64,000 nucleotides of DNA from Dentipellis sp. KUC8613 (Eukaryota; Basidiomycota; Agaricomycetes; Russulales; Hericiaceae): assembly GCA_002286715.1 (NCBI GenBank), contig NSJX01000008.1:521630-585629 (forward strand). Reading direction: 5' to 3'. Under the pieces are notes generated by a model, which was not told where the DNA came from, ran no database searches, and was given only the letters and a program-made list of their open reading frames with translations. Made by a program: the position numbers and the translations under genes. Positions 49,154 to 60,061 of this stretch are shown here, piece by piece; the stretch's first letter is position 1, and each line of letters begins with the position of its first letter.

Positions 49154-50275
49154 CTACTCTGTTGACTTCGTCTTTATCCTCGACATATTTATTGCTTTCA
49201 AAATGGTGTTGCCACACGCAGCTGGTGGAGACGCCCATAAGAACCGGAATTCTGAAGACAAAACTCGACTTACACTGTTCACAGTTCTATCGATGACGTT
49301 CTCGAAGCGGTGGATGAATTCCTGCAATTCCTTCAGAGAATCCTTGTTGCTATACACCTCGGGCTGAAATGACGACCACAGCGAAAGGTCTCTCGTCGTC
49401 GACGGATCCGGGCGAACCTGCAGCAAAGCGGACGCACGCTCCACATAGTCTCCCACTGCGCCAGGGAGAACCACGTTCTCCGAGATATACGTCTCAGTGA
49501 AGGTATTCAGATTGATGCGTTTGCGCGGGCCGGGAATCTTATCCAAGTTCGACCCGGGAGCTATCCTCAGCTCATCCCACGTCGCGGGCAGGTGTATCGC
49601 AGTGCTCGCGGCCTCGCCGCATCGGCGGTGGTAATCCTGCAGCGTGTAGAGCGCCGACGCCGGGATGTCGTCGAATTCCTTGGGGAGCGCGAATGTGTGT
49701 GTGACGGGGTACGACAGGGTCGCCTTGGCTGCGACGGATACGATGATGGACGAGCGGTACAACCACCCGACGGCAAATAGCCGCTCGGGCTCGCCGAATG
49801 TGATCCCGGCGTGCGCGATCGTGTCTTCTGCAAAGGCGCGGATCACGTCGATCTGGAACTTGTCTGCGAGGCGCAGGGCGAGCGTGAGCTCTGCGATGCT
49901 GCTGAGCGCGGGGTTCCGATAGGGGTAGATGAAGTAGAGCAGCATGCCGAGCGCATGCCGGTCTTCAGACATCTCTACGATCGTCAGCCCGTCGGGGCTC
50001 GAGGCGTCGCTCGTCGCGGTGAAGACGGGGGAGTCGGTGACGGATTTGGCTGTGGGGAATGAGAACATGTTGGCGAAGACTGTAGAGGCCTTGGAGAGCA
50101 TGAGCTTGTGGACCCGAAAGTTGAATCTGTCGCACGAGCTGAGGATGATGTCTGCGTCGCTGTCGTCAAAGGGGGTTCCGTATTCCGTTGGCACTGTGTC
50201 CTCCGCGATTTTGATCTCCTCATGCGTTCTGTCGGGGCTAAGGTGTAGTAATGACATCGCAGACGGGCCTGACAT
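49154..50275 (-). CDS. BTB/POZ-domain protein
   Basis: A single-exon frame of 373 codons. Residues about 30-150 form a BTB fold: PFDDSDADIILSSCDRFNFR, VHKLMLSKASTVFANMFSFP, then EMSEDRHALGMLLYFIYPY and TLALRLADKFQIDVIRAFAE. A helical BACK-like segment follows (ERLFAVGWLYRSSIIVSVAAK). This architecture is common and expanded in basidiomycetes and is thought to include Cul3 adaptors and dimerising regulators; no further domain (kelch, MATH, zinc finger) is present. The first ATG is at 50275; a longer reading would need a non-ATG start. The specific role is unknown. Confidence 0.85.
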   Translation of the reverse strand: MSGPSAMSLLHLSPDRTHEEIKIAEDTVPTEYGTPFDDSDADIILSSCDRFNFRVHKLMLSKASTVFANMFSFPTAKSVTDSPVFTATSDASSPDGLTIVEMSEDRHALGMLLYFIYPYRNPALSSIAELTLALRLADKFQIDVIRAFAEDTIAHAGITFGEPERLFAVGWLYRSSIIVSVAAKATLSYPVTHTFALPKEFDDIPASALYTLQDYHRRCGEAASTAIHLPATWDELRIAPGSNLDKIPGPRKRINLNTFTETYISENVVLPGAVGDYVERASALLQVRPDPSTTRDLSLWSSFQPEVYSNKDSLKELQEFIHRFENVIDRTVNSVSRVLSSEFRFLWASPPAACGNTILKAINMSRIKTKSTE

Positions 50276-51868
50276 GAGTGGCAACTGAAGAAACTGAGAG
50301 CAAGCTAGGGTGCGTTGTCAGTGTCAGTGAGGGCTGTTCCAGAGAATGTGTGGTGGCCGTAGTTACCTGAGGGGTTTCGCGCTCCATACTTATGCTCCCG
50401 TGAATGTGTGTGATCAGGTTTGCCAAACGTTCACGAGAACACCGTCATGGGGTCGCCGCGCAGGTCACCGGCGGTCACATGTACACACGCGCGAATTTAT
50501 GTACGCCTGACGCCTGACTCCTCCAGACATGAACCCCCCATCATCTGACCCTACTCAAGCTCATGCCGCTGGTCATTAGCCATCGCCCCTGGCCGCAGGG
50601 GGGTTGAGAGCTAATGAAGCCCAAAAGCATCTGTACAACTTTCGTTACGAATAGGATGATAATATTAATGAATAAAGCATGATTTTCTGCGGTTTTAGAA
50701 CATATAAAAGTACTAGGATAGACCCTGAACGAAGGTGTAGTTATGTTGCTTGTGAGAAATGCCGCGCTCGGCCGACACAGGGCAAGAATTCTATGACCAT
50801 CATAAAGTGATTTGAGGTTAGTGTAGGTAGTCAAAAAGTAATACAGTGGGCGGGGGCGCCAACGTGCGAATCCTCTGTTCGAGCAGACCTGAGACTAGAA
50901 TGCGCCAGCGTTCTGAATATGCGCTTGCAATCCGCAATCCTCATTGAGTTGACGGCCTAAATGCACGAGTTCGTAGGCGCGAACGCCGTGCAACATCCAT
51001 CGTTGAACGGCCCGGTTGCTGAAACAACCACATGAGCCTGGATGTCTTGAAGGATGTACTAGTGCTGCTTGAGTTTATTATGCACCCCTAGTTTGTCTCC
51101 TTCCGGATCCGTTGGCATTCGTGCAGCTAACGCACGCACCTTGGTCCCACTGACGAGCCACTAGGCTAACATGACACTGGGGAGGACGAGCGTGCCTTCT
51201 CGCAGAGCGCCGTACATCCACCAGAGGAGTGTTCCGAATATTCGATGCACCGTCAGAATTGTGTATGTCGTACTGCACTAGCCTCGCGTTGTCGTGATTG
51301 GCCCTGCGTTGTCCAGCATCATGATTAGGCATCGAAGACACGGTGTCTAATGAGAAGGCGATTGATGAGGAGGCACACAAGAACTATAGGCAGTCACGTA
51401 CCTGTGAGCCGCTTTCTTGGTCCGCCACCCTCTGTGCGTCCTCGGCGTTCATCGAGGTGTGGTCCTCCGGCGGACTGAGCACGCATTCTTGGAGATCAGA
51501 GATGCTCGTCCACGAAGGGCACTGCTGAGGAAGCACGAAGCACAGTATGCTTTACGGGCGTGGATGCAGAGGTACGCCCGCAAAGCGACGTCCTGAGCAA
51601 GGGAAGAGCAGTTACTATACAAACGCCCGTCATCAACAGACACATGCATTGTGAGTTGCATAAGGTTGGGATGAATGCACGCACCTCTGGTCCTCCGGGT
51701 CTTCCCTGCATCACTAAATATGCATGTCTCCGACGCGTCTTGGACGTGAGATGCTCAGGAACGGAACAATGTGTACTTAGTCCGGAGATCTGAAGTCGAA
51801 AGGGTGTCAGTCAAGAAATGAAAGGACAGAATGTAGCCTATTGGCTTCCGAGCTAGAACCCGAGCGTA
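50276..51868. other. Gene-poor 1.6-kb stretch
   Basis: The left end is the BTB gene promoter. The rest contains only short unrelated frames with no splice or family support. It borders the MITE, and the whole 50.3-53.3 kb interval is the emptiest part of the window. Confidence 0.5.
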
Positions 51869-51997
51869 CAGTGCCGGACGAGCAAAGTCGACAAAGTGGC
51901 TAGCGCCTGATTGAGAATTTATTTCGACAAACCGATTTCAGATTCAGACTCAGGTAGTTGAGAAACGTCCAAAAACACACCTCCGAAGCTTTTCCCA

Positions 51998-52028
51998 CGA
52001 GAAATGGGGGGTGGCCAATATTTTGGGG
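51998..52028. repeat. Internal direct repeat of the MITE, left copy
   Basis: The core GGGGGGTGGCCAATATTTTG recurs about 360 bp to the right (52358-52389) with small differences, in the same orientation. Confidence 0.75.
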
Positions 52029-52357
52029 CAAAAAATCGAAACTTTTTCCTTCCTGGAGCCCTGGCAGGGTAAAAATTTGGTGACACCGGCGACTACGGTC
52101 CGCATAATGTAAGAATGGGAGCCCATTCGGACTGTAAATGCACAGGAATGGACACATTTATCACAAAGCTTCAGCACGTCAAAGGTCGCTTACTCTATTT
52201 AGTCACCTCATATTCCGGCCCGACTCCGGCGAGCGATGCCGCCATCAACTTTACCAATTTATTCTGAGCGATTCGCTCGATCAAATGCTCCAATTGTCGG
52301 GCATCATACGTCTCTTGCGAAAAGGAGTCGATTGCCGCTTTTTGCGGGATTTTTTGA

Positions 52358-52389
52358 CGAGAAAAGGGGGGTGGCCAATATTTTTGGGG
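52358..52389. repeat. Internal direct repeat of the MITE, right copy
   Basis: Partner of the copy at 51998-52028; it starts CGAGAAAA and continues through GGGGGGTGGCCAATATTTTT. Confidence 0.75.
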
Positions 52390-52548
52390 TTAAAATCAGT
52401 AAATCTCAATTTTTGAGGCAACCGCTCGTTCAAAACTGCTCCGGGTGGTCTCAAACTGTTCCTATACTCAATTGGCATCATTTCCGGGTACTCCGAAAAC
52501 CCTGGGAAAATGTCGACCAAAGTTGTCGACTTTGCTTGTCCGGCACTG

Positions 52549-53285
52549 TAGCTCCCCAGCTGCCGACAGCGCCAGCATCGCCCGTCGCCTCGGAAACCGC
52601 TTCCGCCGAGCGCTGGCTTGCGATCGTTCAGGGAAAGAGTCGCGATGCAAATAGCTCACCGGGGACTGGTCACGTCGATGAGCACGAGAATTCCGAGGTA
52701 CACAAGGCGAGATTAGCATGGCAAAGTTGTCGAGTTGTTCTGTTGCAGTTTCTCGTGGATCAACGACAAATGCTCATCGGACGTTCTGTTGGAACGGCGG
52801 AGTCGCCGGTTGAACTTGAGGCAGCGAACGAGGCAGGCAAGATTCCGGCATACCGGTGATCGCGGGGCCGAAGCAATTGCGGAATATCGATTGGCAAATT
52901 CACAGCCTGGCTGTGGCGGGGGCAAGTCGCGGCTGCAAAAACGACGTAGGACGTTTGTTCCTGGGAGGAGGGCGCAACGTCGGAGGCCCATTAAAGGGAA
53001 GAATGATATCATGAAGAGCGGCGGCGGAAGACTAGAATTGGGGGCTGCGCAGAGGCGGCAAGTCTGGGTGAGGCTCGAGGGAGCGAGGAGCGGAGCGTTC
53101 CGCATAGATCCGATCTGAGAGCGGAAGCAAGGACAGGCGATGGCAGCGATATCAGGCCGACATGAGGCCAGAATCGTCTCCGCCGTGGTGTTCACCAGCC
53201 GAAACATGTCAACGAGGCATGGCAGCGGCATGTACACTGTACATAAAAGGGGCCCACGCTGGTCGACTCGCCGGGCAACTCCGCA
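52549..53285. other. Spacer between the MITE and the TRAPPC12 gene
   Basis: About 740 bp. A plus-strand frame crosses the right MITE border but is composition-driven and has no recognisable domain. The right end is the TRAPPC12-like promoter. Confidence 0.5.
53242..53249 (+). promoter_or_regulatory. TATA-like box upstream of the TRAPPC12-like gene
   Basis: CATAAAAG lies 37 bp before the ATG at 53286. Transcription would begin near 53270-53280, so the ATG at 53286 could be the first in the message. This supports the longer N-terminus over the ATG at 53328. Confidence 0.4.
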
Positions 53286-55975
53286 ATGAAGCACATCCAG
53301 TTCCCCCCTTCCGCGCTCACCAGCTCAATGTCGTCCTCAGACTCGGAGAACGACCAGTCCAGCCCGCGCAAAGGTGGTGTAGTCAAGAAGATCAAGAAGC
53401 CGTACCTCTATGTCAAGGCTCATCTGTCCCCCAAACACCACGACAAAACCACCGAGGACGCCCCGCCCAGTCCCCGGGGGCCCTCCTTCATCAGGCGATT
53501 CAGCCGCAACCGCTCTCTTTCCTCCTCGTCTCCCTCCCCCTCCCCCTCTTCTCCTCCCCCTCGTTCCCGCACCACTTCATTCCATTCATTTATCCACCGC
53601 GTTTCTCTCCATTCCCGCTCCTCAAGCAGTGCTCACACAATGTCTGAAGACCACGAGGACGTCTTCAAGTCGAGGGACCTGTTGTCGAGCCCGCACGCAC
53701 GGTCCGTGTCTTTCCAGGACAGGAGCTCTATCTCGAGTTCGGTTACCCCGTCGGCTGCGCACCCAGCAGAGCCTGTACTCGCGCCAGTCGAGTCTGCGCC
53801 CGAGTCGGCTGAGTCGGAGCCCGTGCCCGCGCCAGCGGAGTCTGTGTCTGTGCCGGTTGAGTCTGCACTCCCGCCCGTGCCAGTCGAGTCTGTGTCCGAG
53901 CCGGTCGAGTCTGCCCCCATCGAGTCGGTGCCTGCACCGGCCGAGGCGACGCCCGCGCCCGAGTCGCAGCCGCAGACCAGCTTCGGCGAGTCTGCCACTC
54001 GCGAGGACTTCCTGGCGCCACAGCCTGCCGATGAACCCGACGTTCCGAACCCCTTCCTCGTCGACGACCCGGAGGAGCCTATCACGCTTTCTGAGCCTCC
54101 TACCGCCCGCCTCGCCGTCGACAGTCACCTTCAGCTATCGGAATCGCAGACGACCATCGGGCCCGCCGAGGACATACCGCTTTCCGCTGACGAGCCAGCC
54201 CCGGAGGAGGAGGCACCGGCACCGGCACCGCTCCCCGCGAGCGTTGACAAGCCCGTCCCCGCCCCGCCCCAGTCGCCCATGTCGTCCGAGTCCTCCGATG
54301 CGGACACTCCGGCGATTTACCTCCCGCAGCTCGTCCACCCCACCATGTTCCTCCCCATCCCGAACGTACGCCTCTGCTTCCATCTCACATGGTGGTTGAC
54401 AAGACGCTCAATCATCGTGTATTAAATTCTGTATCTCACTGCATTCGCTCCCTCTCGCACCCATCCACGCAATCGAATCGAATCGAACCTCCCATAACAT
54501 ATCGTTGTTGTCTGTTGTACTTTATCTCTTTATTCTTGCTGTATGATAGACCGACCCGCTGACGACGCTCCTCATGAAATACATTCCGAATCCTGAGAGA
54601 CGCCCCCGCCGCGACCTCACGGGCGACTGGACCCGCTCCGACTTCCACACCCTCGTCGTGAGTCTCCGCGCGCCCTGTCCGAGCCCGCACGTCTGAACCA
54701 GTGAGCCCCGCCAGATGACCAACAGCTGGCGCGCTCTCGCCCGCATGGCCCGCGACCGCCTCGTCCAAACTGACCCGGAGGACCTCGCGCTCGTGCTCAG
54801 CGTAAGACCGGCCGACCCCTCCCACGCGCGCCCCTACTCAACCTCTTCCACCCTCCTTCGCAGCTGTGGTACCTCCGCCTCTCGTCGCTCGCGCGCCTGC
54901 GCCTCTTCAACCAGACCTCCGCCGAGACCACAAACCTGTTCACGGCGCTCGAGACCGTCGCCGCGCCCGCGGCGCGCGCGCACCTCTTCGACACGCTCCT
55001 CCCGTTCGAGCTCGAGGTCCTCCACGCGCGCCTGCGCTACTGGGCCGGCGACGCCCGCGGCTACCTCGACGCGCTTGGCGCGCTCCTCGCCAAGTGCCGC
55101 CGCCGCGCGCGCCGCGAGCGCAGCGCGGGCGAGCGCCAGATGTGGATCGAGCGCGCCGCGCGCGTCGGGCTCATCGCCGCGTCGCAGTTCGTCGAGATGA
55201 AGGTGCGTCCGTCGTCCATCGTCCGTCGTTCATCGTCTGTATCTTGTGCTAATGCTGCCGCCCGCGCAGGACTACGCGGCCGCGACGCGCCTGCTCGAAC
55301 CGCTGCTGCGCCAGCCGGACGCGACGAGCGACCTCCGCGCCGCGGTCGCGCGCGTGTACCTCCAGGCGGGCCAGATCGGCGAGGCGGAGCGCCACTTTGC
55401 CGCCGTCGCGGCCGACGCGGGCGTCAGCCCCGCCGCGCAGGCGATGAACGCGGCGCTCGTGGCGTCTGCGAGGGGCGAGTGGGCCACGGTGGGCGAGATT
55501 CTGAAGAAGCTTGTGGAAGAGGATCCGGAGAACTTCGCGGTGCGTGCTTGTGCTGGTTCGGCGTCGGCCGCGGGTTCGGGCTGATGGTTGTGGTTTGAAG
55601 GCTGTGAATAATTTGTCTGTTGCGCTGTTGAGCCAGGGCAGCCTTAAAGAGGTAAGGGATTCGGGTGGTTGGTATTGGTGTTGGTGATGTGGTTACTTAT
55701 GCCTTTATAGGGAACAGCCGTGCTCGAAGCGGCGCTGCAAGCGTCGCCCTCGACCCTCGCGATGGCCGAGCCATTCTTGTTTAACTTATGTGAGTCTCGA
55801 GTCCTGGAAGCCGTATACATGTATAAGTTGACAAGCGTTTTTGTCGCGCCCAGCGACACTGTATGAACTGCGCTCTGCGGTCGCCGCGGACAAGAAGCGC
55901 GACTTGCTGATCCAGGTGGCGCAGTGGAGTGGGGATGGGTTGCGGACGACGTGCCTGAAGATGCCGACAGCCTAA
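53286..55975 (+). CDS. TRAPPC12-like TPR protein with long disordered N-terminus
   Basis: TRAPPC12 is a subunit of TRAPP III, which activates Rab1/Ypt1-type GTPases in ER-Golgi traffic and autophagy. The C-terminal half matches: LWYLRLSSLARLRLFNQTSA, LPFELEVLHARLRYWAGDAR, helical TPR pairs (DYAAATRLLEPLLRQ, ARVYLQAGQIGEAERHF, ALVASARGEWATVGEILKKL, AVNNLSVALLSQGSLKEGTA) and the terminal FNLSTLYELRSA and TTCLKMPTA. The first ~360 residues are Ser/Pro/Glu-rich, with a degenerate (P)-V/I-E-S-V/A repeat from about 53757 to 53960. The first intron is long (about 190 nt) and later introns are short. Part of exon 5-6 is very GC-rich. ATG at 53286 is favoured by the nearby TATA-like box; 53328 is an alternative. 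Confidence 0.82.
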
Positions 55976-57596
55976 GCCATGTTGATGTTCAGGAGAGGTC
56001 CAAGACTCCAATGCCTTGGCCCAAATCCCTGGCGCTGTATGAAACATGGAATCTACAGCATGAGGCCTCGAGAAAAGCTCTGTTTGTGCTTTTTGAGCTA
56101 TGAGTTTATGTAGATACTTTCCTATCGCGTACCTGGCGGGATTTATCCCATTCTAGAGGATGTTTCTGCGACATGAATGGCCTGCGGTGTAACGTGCGAG
56201 TAAGTTGGAGGTGTAAAATGGATAAATTATGGCACCACGGTAGGATGACGGCGAAAGCACGCCAGTCGCGCGTAATGATCTAGTACTGTAGTATGTCGAT
56301 ATGCTTTCAAACGTCAGAAAAGTTTATTGGCCCTTGCTCTTGCAGCAGCAGCAGCGTTTGTTGCGAGTCTTTGGCCTGAGTTCTCCGGTTTCAGCAAATG
56401 GTTGCTGGCATAAAACCGTCTGAAGAGGCTGTAACTCACGATGTATACGTAGGGCCGCCCAAACGGTATCTGTATTCCATGGCACTGTCTCGACATCTCC
56501 ATCTTCCATCTCTCTGGAACCACGACGCATCTGCTACCATCTACTGTATCCCCTATACACCGGTCCGGCGCTATCACTAGTTTTCCTCCATCATCCACAC
56601 ACTATTTTACTTTCCACGCCGTCTCTATCCATCCCGTTTCTTCTCTCTTTGTTTCGTTACGCCACTGGTTACTCGAATGCAATTGAATGTTGACTGTACA
56701 CTGCATGGAGGCTTGTCCCGCGCACCTCAGAGTGAGAGCGCTAGCGCGACGAACTCTACGCTTGCCTATTCGAGCGTACGCGCGGCTTCTTGCAAGTTGA
56801 CGCTGCGATGATCATGACGACTTGTTGAGAAAGGTTCGCATCATTGCGCGATCGGCTGAAACCGCCTTCAGAACGACTACTCATGTCAAGGAGACTAAAG
56901 CACCAGTTGCACGAAGCGGTATTCAATCGTACGCGTGTACTTGTAATACGTTGAACAAGTACACGCGCGCTCCGTTGAGACCAATCAAGACAGCATAACA
57001 CCTGCGTCCGCCAGAGTCAGGCCCAATAGCAGTAGTAGCTTTTGTAAGGTCTAGCTAGCTTATCTCCTTGAGAACATTCACACAGTCCTCTGAACGTTTA
57101 AGGCTCCTGGAAAACAACGGACGAAATTTCCGAAAGAAATCATTGATTTCACGTCGATAGATATACATGGAAGATATAAATGCAAATGTGGAGACGCAGT
57201 TGTAAAGGGGTGTTGGCGTCACTGACAGTGAAAACTGATGGAGGCGCACTCCAGTAGCCATTTGGCAGCAGCTCATGGAATGTGGTTGAATCATAACAAC
57301 GACGCGACTCGCGACAAAAGAAACACCAGACCGACCAGACCACGAATCTGCGACGCCATGCGTAAGGCGTACATAAAGATCGCGCCTCATGCTCACCAAC
57401 ACTCTACAAGCGCGGTGGAACGCGCGCGCCGAGATGTGCCGAGGCTCGCCTAGGTCGGTCGGAAAGGGGTGGCCTGGAACATGGGGATGTCGAACAGTGA
57501 TGGATGTCGACGACGAGCAGCAGAAACGATTTCGATTATGGACCCATGGGCCACGAAGCGACAAACATGCCAGTTCTACCCATCCACACGATCCAT
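55976..57596. other. Convergent 1.6-kb spacer
   Basis: It lies between the TRAPPC12-like and COX9 stop codons. A short CAG/CTG run occurs at about 56341-56352. Frames of 60-170 codons exist on the minus strand but show no family motif or plausible splice structure, so none is annotated. Confidence 0.5.
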
Positions 57597-57898
57597 CTAT
57601 TGCTCAGCGAGCCTCTTCTGTTCCAGCTTGAGGTAGAACTCCTCCTGGCGCTGCACTGTATGATACGGTGAGTACGCAGAGCATGGATGGGTATGTGCAA
57701 ACCCAAGGGCAGTGGTGGAGAGCTTACCCGACTTGAGGTGGATGCCGTACCTGTTCTGAACGTCAGAAGGAGGTAAGAGGGGGAAAAAGACGAGACGTAC
57801 CAGTAAGCGTAGCCAGCGGATACGCCGAGGCCGAGGGCGCACGAGAGGTCGACCCAGAAGCGCTTCCTGAGTTTTCCGGTGATGGGAGCAATGGCCAT
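57597..57898 (-). CDS. COX9: Cytochrome c oxidase subunit VIIa (Cox9)
   Basis: A small single-span subunit of mitochondrial complex IV in the inner membrane. Three exons (57898-57801, 57750-57728, 57655-57597) encode 59 aa, the same length as yeast Cox9. The start MAIAPITGKLRKRFWVDLSC matches the conserved MTIAPITG opening. A hydrophobic span (ALGLGVSAGYAYWY) is followed by GIHLKS and the charged tail QRQEEFYLKLEQKRLAEQ. The middle exon is 23 nt, so the gene is easily missed. It is transcribed away from the PP2A B-subunit gene across 272 bp. Confidence 0.95.
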
Positions 57899-58170
57899 TG
57901 TTTGGAAGGAGGAGGTGGTGGTTGTGGATAGGGAAGAGACGGAGCGGGCGCCTGGCAATAAGGCGCGGCCAAACAGACACAAAGCTCGCGCTGGCGCCGG
58001 GGCAAACGGCCCAAGGCAAGCTCGAGGCTCTCCAGTAGCGCCACACTCGCCTCGTCCCCGCCCGTCCTCCCGTCCCCGCACTCTGCCACCTCCTCCCCAT
58101 CGCACACAGCGACCAGCTTCTCTCCTTGTTCCACCCTATAACACCACCCCTGCACACCGCACAAGCAGCC
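57899..58170. promoter_or_regulatory. Divergent promoter of COX9 and the PP2A B-subunit gene
   Basis: A 272-bp interval between two start codons facing outward. It is pyrimidine-rich towards the PP2A side (CCTCGTCCCCGCCCGTCCTC type runs) with no clear TATA box. No ACGCGT box is present, unlike the RFC3 and methyltransferase promoters. Confidence 0.6.
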
Positions 58171-60061
58171 ATGGATCCCGACGCGTCTGGCGGCTGGAGA
58201 TTCGCACAGTGTTTCGGCGACAAGGGTGACGTCGAGGACATTACAGAAGGTATGTCTTTCCCCCAGCTCGCTGCATGTCCCGATATCCCGCCTCGCCCCC
58301 AGCGCGCGCGCGGTGGTGCTAGGGCTCGCTTATCAAGCACTACCGCCGAGCGCATTCGTCTGACCACCCACTCGCAGCCGATATCATTTCCACCGTCGAG
58401 TTCGACTCGACAGGCAACTATCTTGCTACGGGAGACAAGGGGGGACGTGTTGTCCTGTTCGAGCGCAATGACATGGTTCGTGTCCCCCTCCGATCGTGCT
58501 GTACCGCCGCCTGTGGCTGATTGTGCATGCGCTCCCCTGCACCCTGCTCTCGTCTCGGACGCGCGCTCCCTTATACACAGAAAAAAGGGTGCGAATACAA
58601 ATTCTACACCGAATTCCAGTCGCACGAACCAGAGTTCGACTACCTCAAGTCGCTTGAGATCGAGGAGAAGATCAACAAGATCAGATGGTGCAAACGCCAG
58701 AATTCCGCACACTTTCTGCTCTCGACGAACGGTCTGTATTCGATGCCTTTCGTCTGCCTTTCGCGTGTTCGGACCGCTTACCCTCTGCCCTTTCCTATTT
58801 CTGTGCAGATAAAACCATCAAGCTGTGGAAAGTGTTTCAGAAGCCGGTGCAGGTTGTATCAGAGTCGAACCTGACCGATGGCCAACGGACGCTGCCACCG
58901 CCCTCGTCGAGGCAACATCTACGATTACCGCGCATGCAGCAGCAAGATATCATCACCGCCGCCGTACCCCGCAAAGTATACTCAAACGCGCATGCTTACC
59001 ATATTCACTCGATTGCCGTCAATTCGGACCAAGAGACGTTTATATCTGCGGACGACTTGCGAGTAAACCTCTGGAATCTTAACATCAGTGATCAGAGCTT
59101 CAGTGCGTGGTTTCCTATGCCGATGCCGTTTGGCCAGGCAAGTGCATGTCGCTGACGTATCGGGCGCTTACTGCATTCAGACATCGTGGACATCAAGCCC
59201 GCGAACATGGAGGAGCTCACGGAGGTCATCACCGCAGCCGAGTTCCACCCAACACAATGCAATCTCTTCATGTACTCGAGCTCAAAAAGCAACATCAAGC
59301 TTGCGGATATGCGAGACTCAGCACTGTGTGATCGGCACGCGAAACGTAAGCACGTCATCTATCCGCCTAATTGTCTCGTTTAATCTCGGGCGGCAGTTTT
59401 CGAAGAAGAGGAAGATCCTACAAACCGCTCTTTCTTCTCCGAAATTATCTCCTCGATCTCGGACGTGAAGTTCAGCCACGACGGCCGGTATATCTTGTCG
59501 CGTGACTATCTCTCGCTGAAGATCTGGGACATCAACATGGAGTCACGGCCAGTCAAGACAATCCCAATACATGACCATCTGCGCGGGAAGCTGTGCGATC
59601 TGTACGAGAATGACTGCATCTTTGACAAGTTTGAGTGCACATGGAGCGGAGATGATAAGTAAGCTTTCGTCTCCCCACATATTTTTGGGGATGGATCTCA
59701 ATTACAGCAGGAACGTGTTGACGGGGTCGTATCACAACTATCTGCGGATATTCGATGTCGAGACGGCGAATGACGTCGTGCTCCAAGCAGACAAATCCGC
59801 ATTCAAAGCGAAGAAGATCGGTGGCCCGCTCCCTGGTAACAAGTTCGGCGCAGCGAAGAACGGGCTCCGGCCCGGTGGGCTCAAGGATCAGATGCAGCTG
59901 GAGACGTTAGATTTCAACAAGAAGATCCTTCACGCGAGCTGGCATCCTCGGGAGAACACCATTGCGGCACGTCTATCTTTTCTCCATCTCGTCATCCATG
60001 CTCATGTGATACGATTCAGATTGCGGCGACGAACAACCTCTTCCTTTACAGCGCGGCATGA
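58171..60061 (+). CDS. PP2A regulatory B subunit (B55/Cdc55 family)
   Basis: This WD40 beta-propeller directs protein phosphatase 2A to mitotic and signalling substrates. The spliced frame shows the family blocks in order: [183 protein letters not shown] and the end [20 protein letters not shown]. It stops at 60061. The last intron (59967-60019, 53 nt) works only as GC-AG, because the GT four bases on would shift the frame. The first intron follows DITE. Identification is certain; the paralogue name is not assigned. Confidence 0.95.

Larger units (their letters stand above)
51869..52548. mobile_element. Non-autonomous Tc1/mariner-type element (MITE), 680 bp
   Basis: The ends are inverted repeats: the left begins CAGTGCCGGACGAGCAAAGT at 51869, the right reads CAGTGCCGGACAAGCAAAGT on the minus strand ending at 52548. 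Together they match over about 26 nt with one difference (51869-51894 and 52523-52548). TA dinucleotides flank both sides (51867-51868 and 52549-52550), the target duplication of Tc1/mariner elements, whose termini often start CAGTG. No transposase frame is inside, so it would depend on an enzyme encoded elsewhere. Two internal direct repeats occur at 51998-52028 and 52358-52389. The near-perfect ends suggest fairly recent insertion. Confidence 0.85.

Noticed and set aside
52236..52859. 207-codon plus-strand frame crossing the MITE border
   Set aside because: It spans the right inverted repeat and unrelated flank, so it cannot be an ancestral gene, and no transposase motif (DDE/D) is present.
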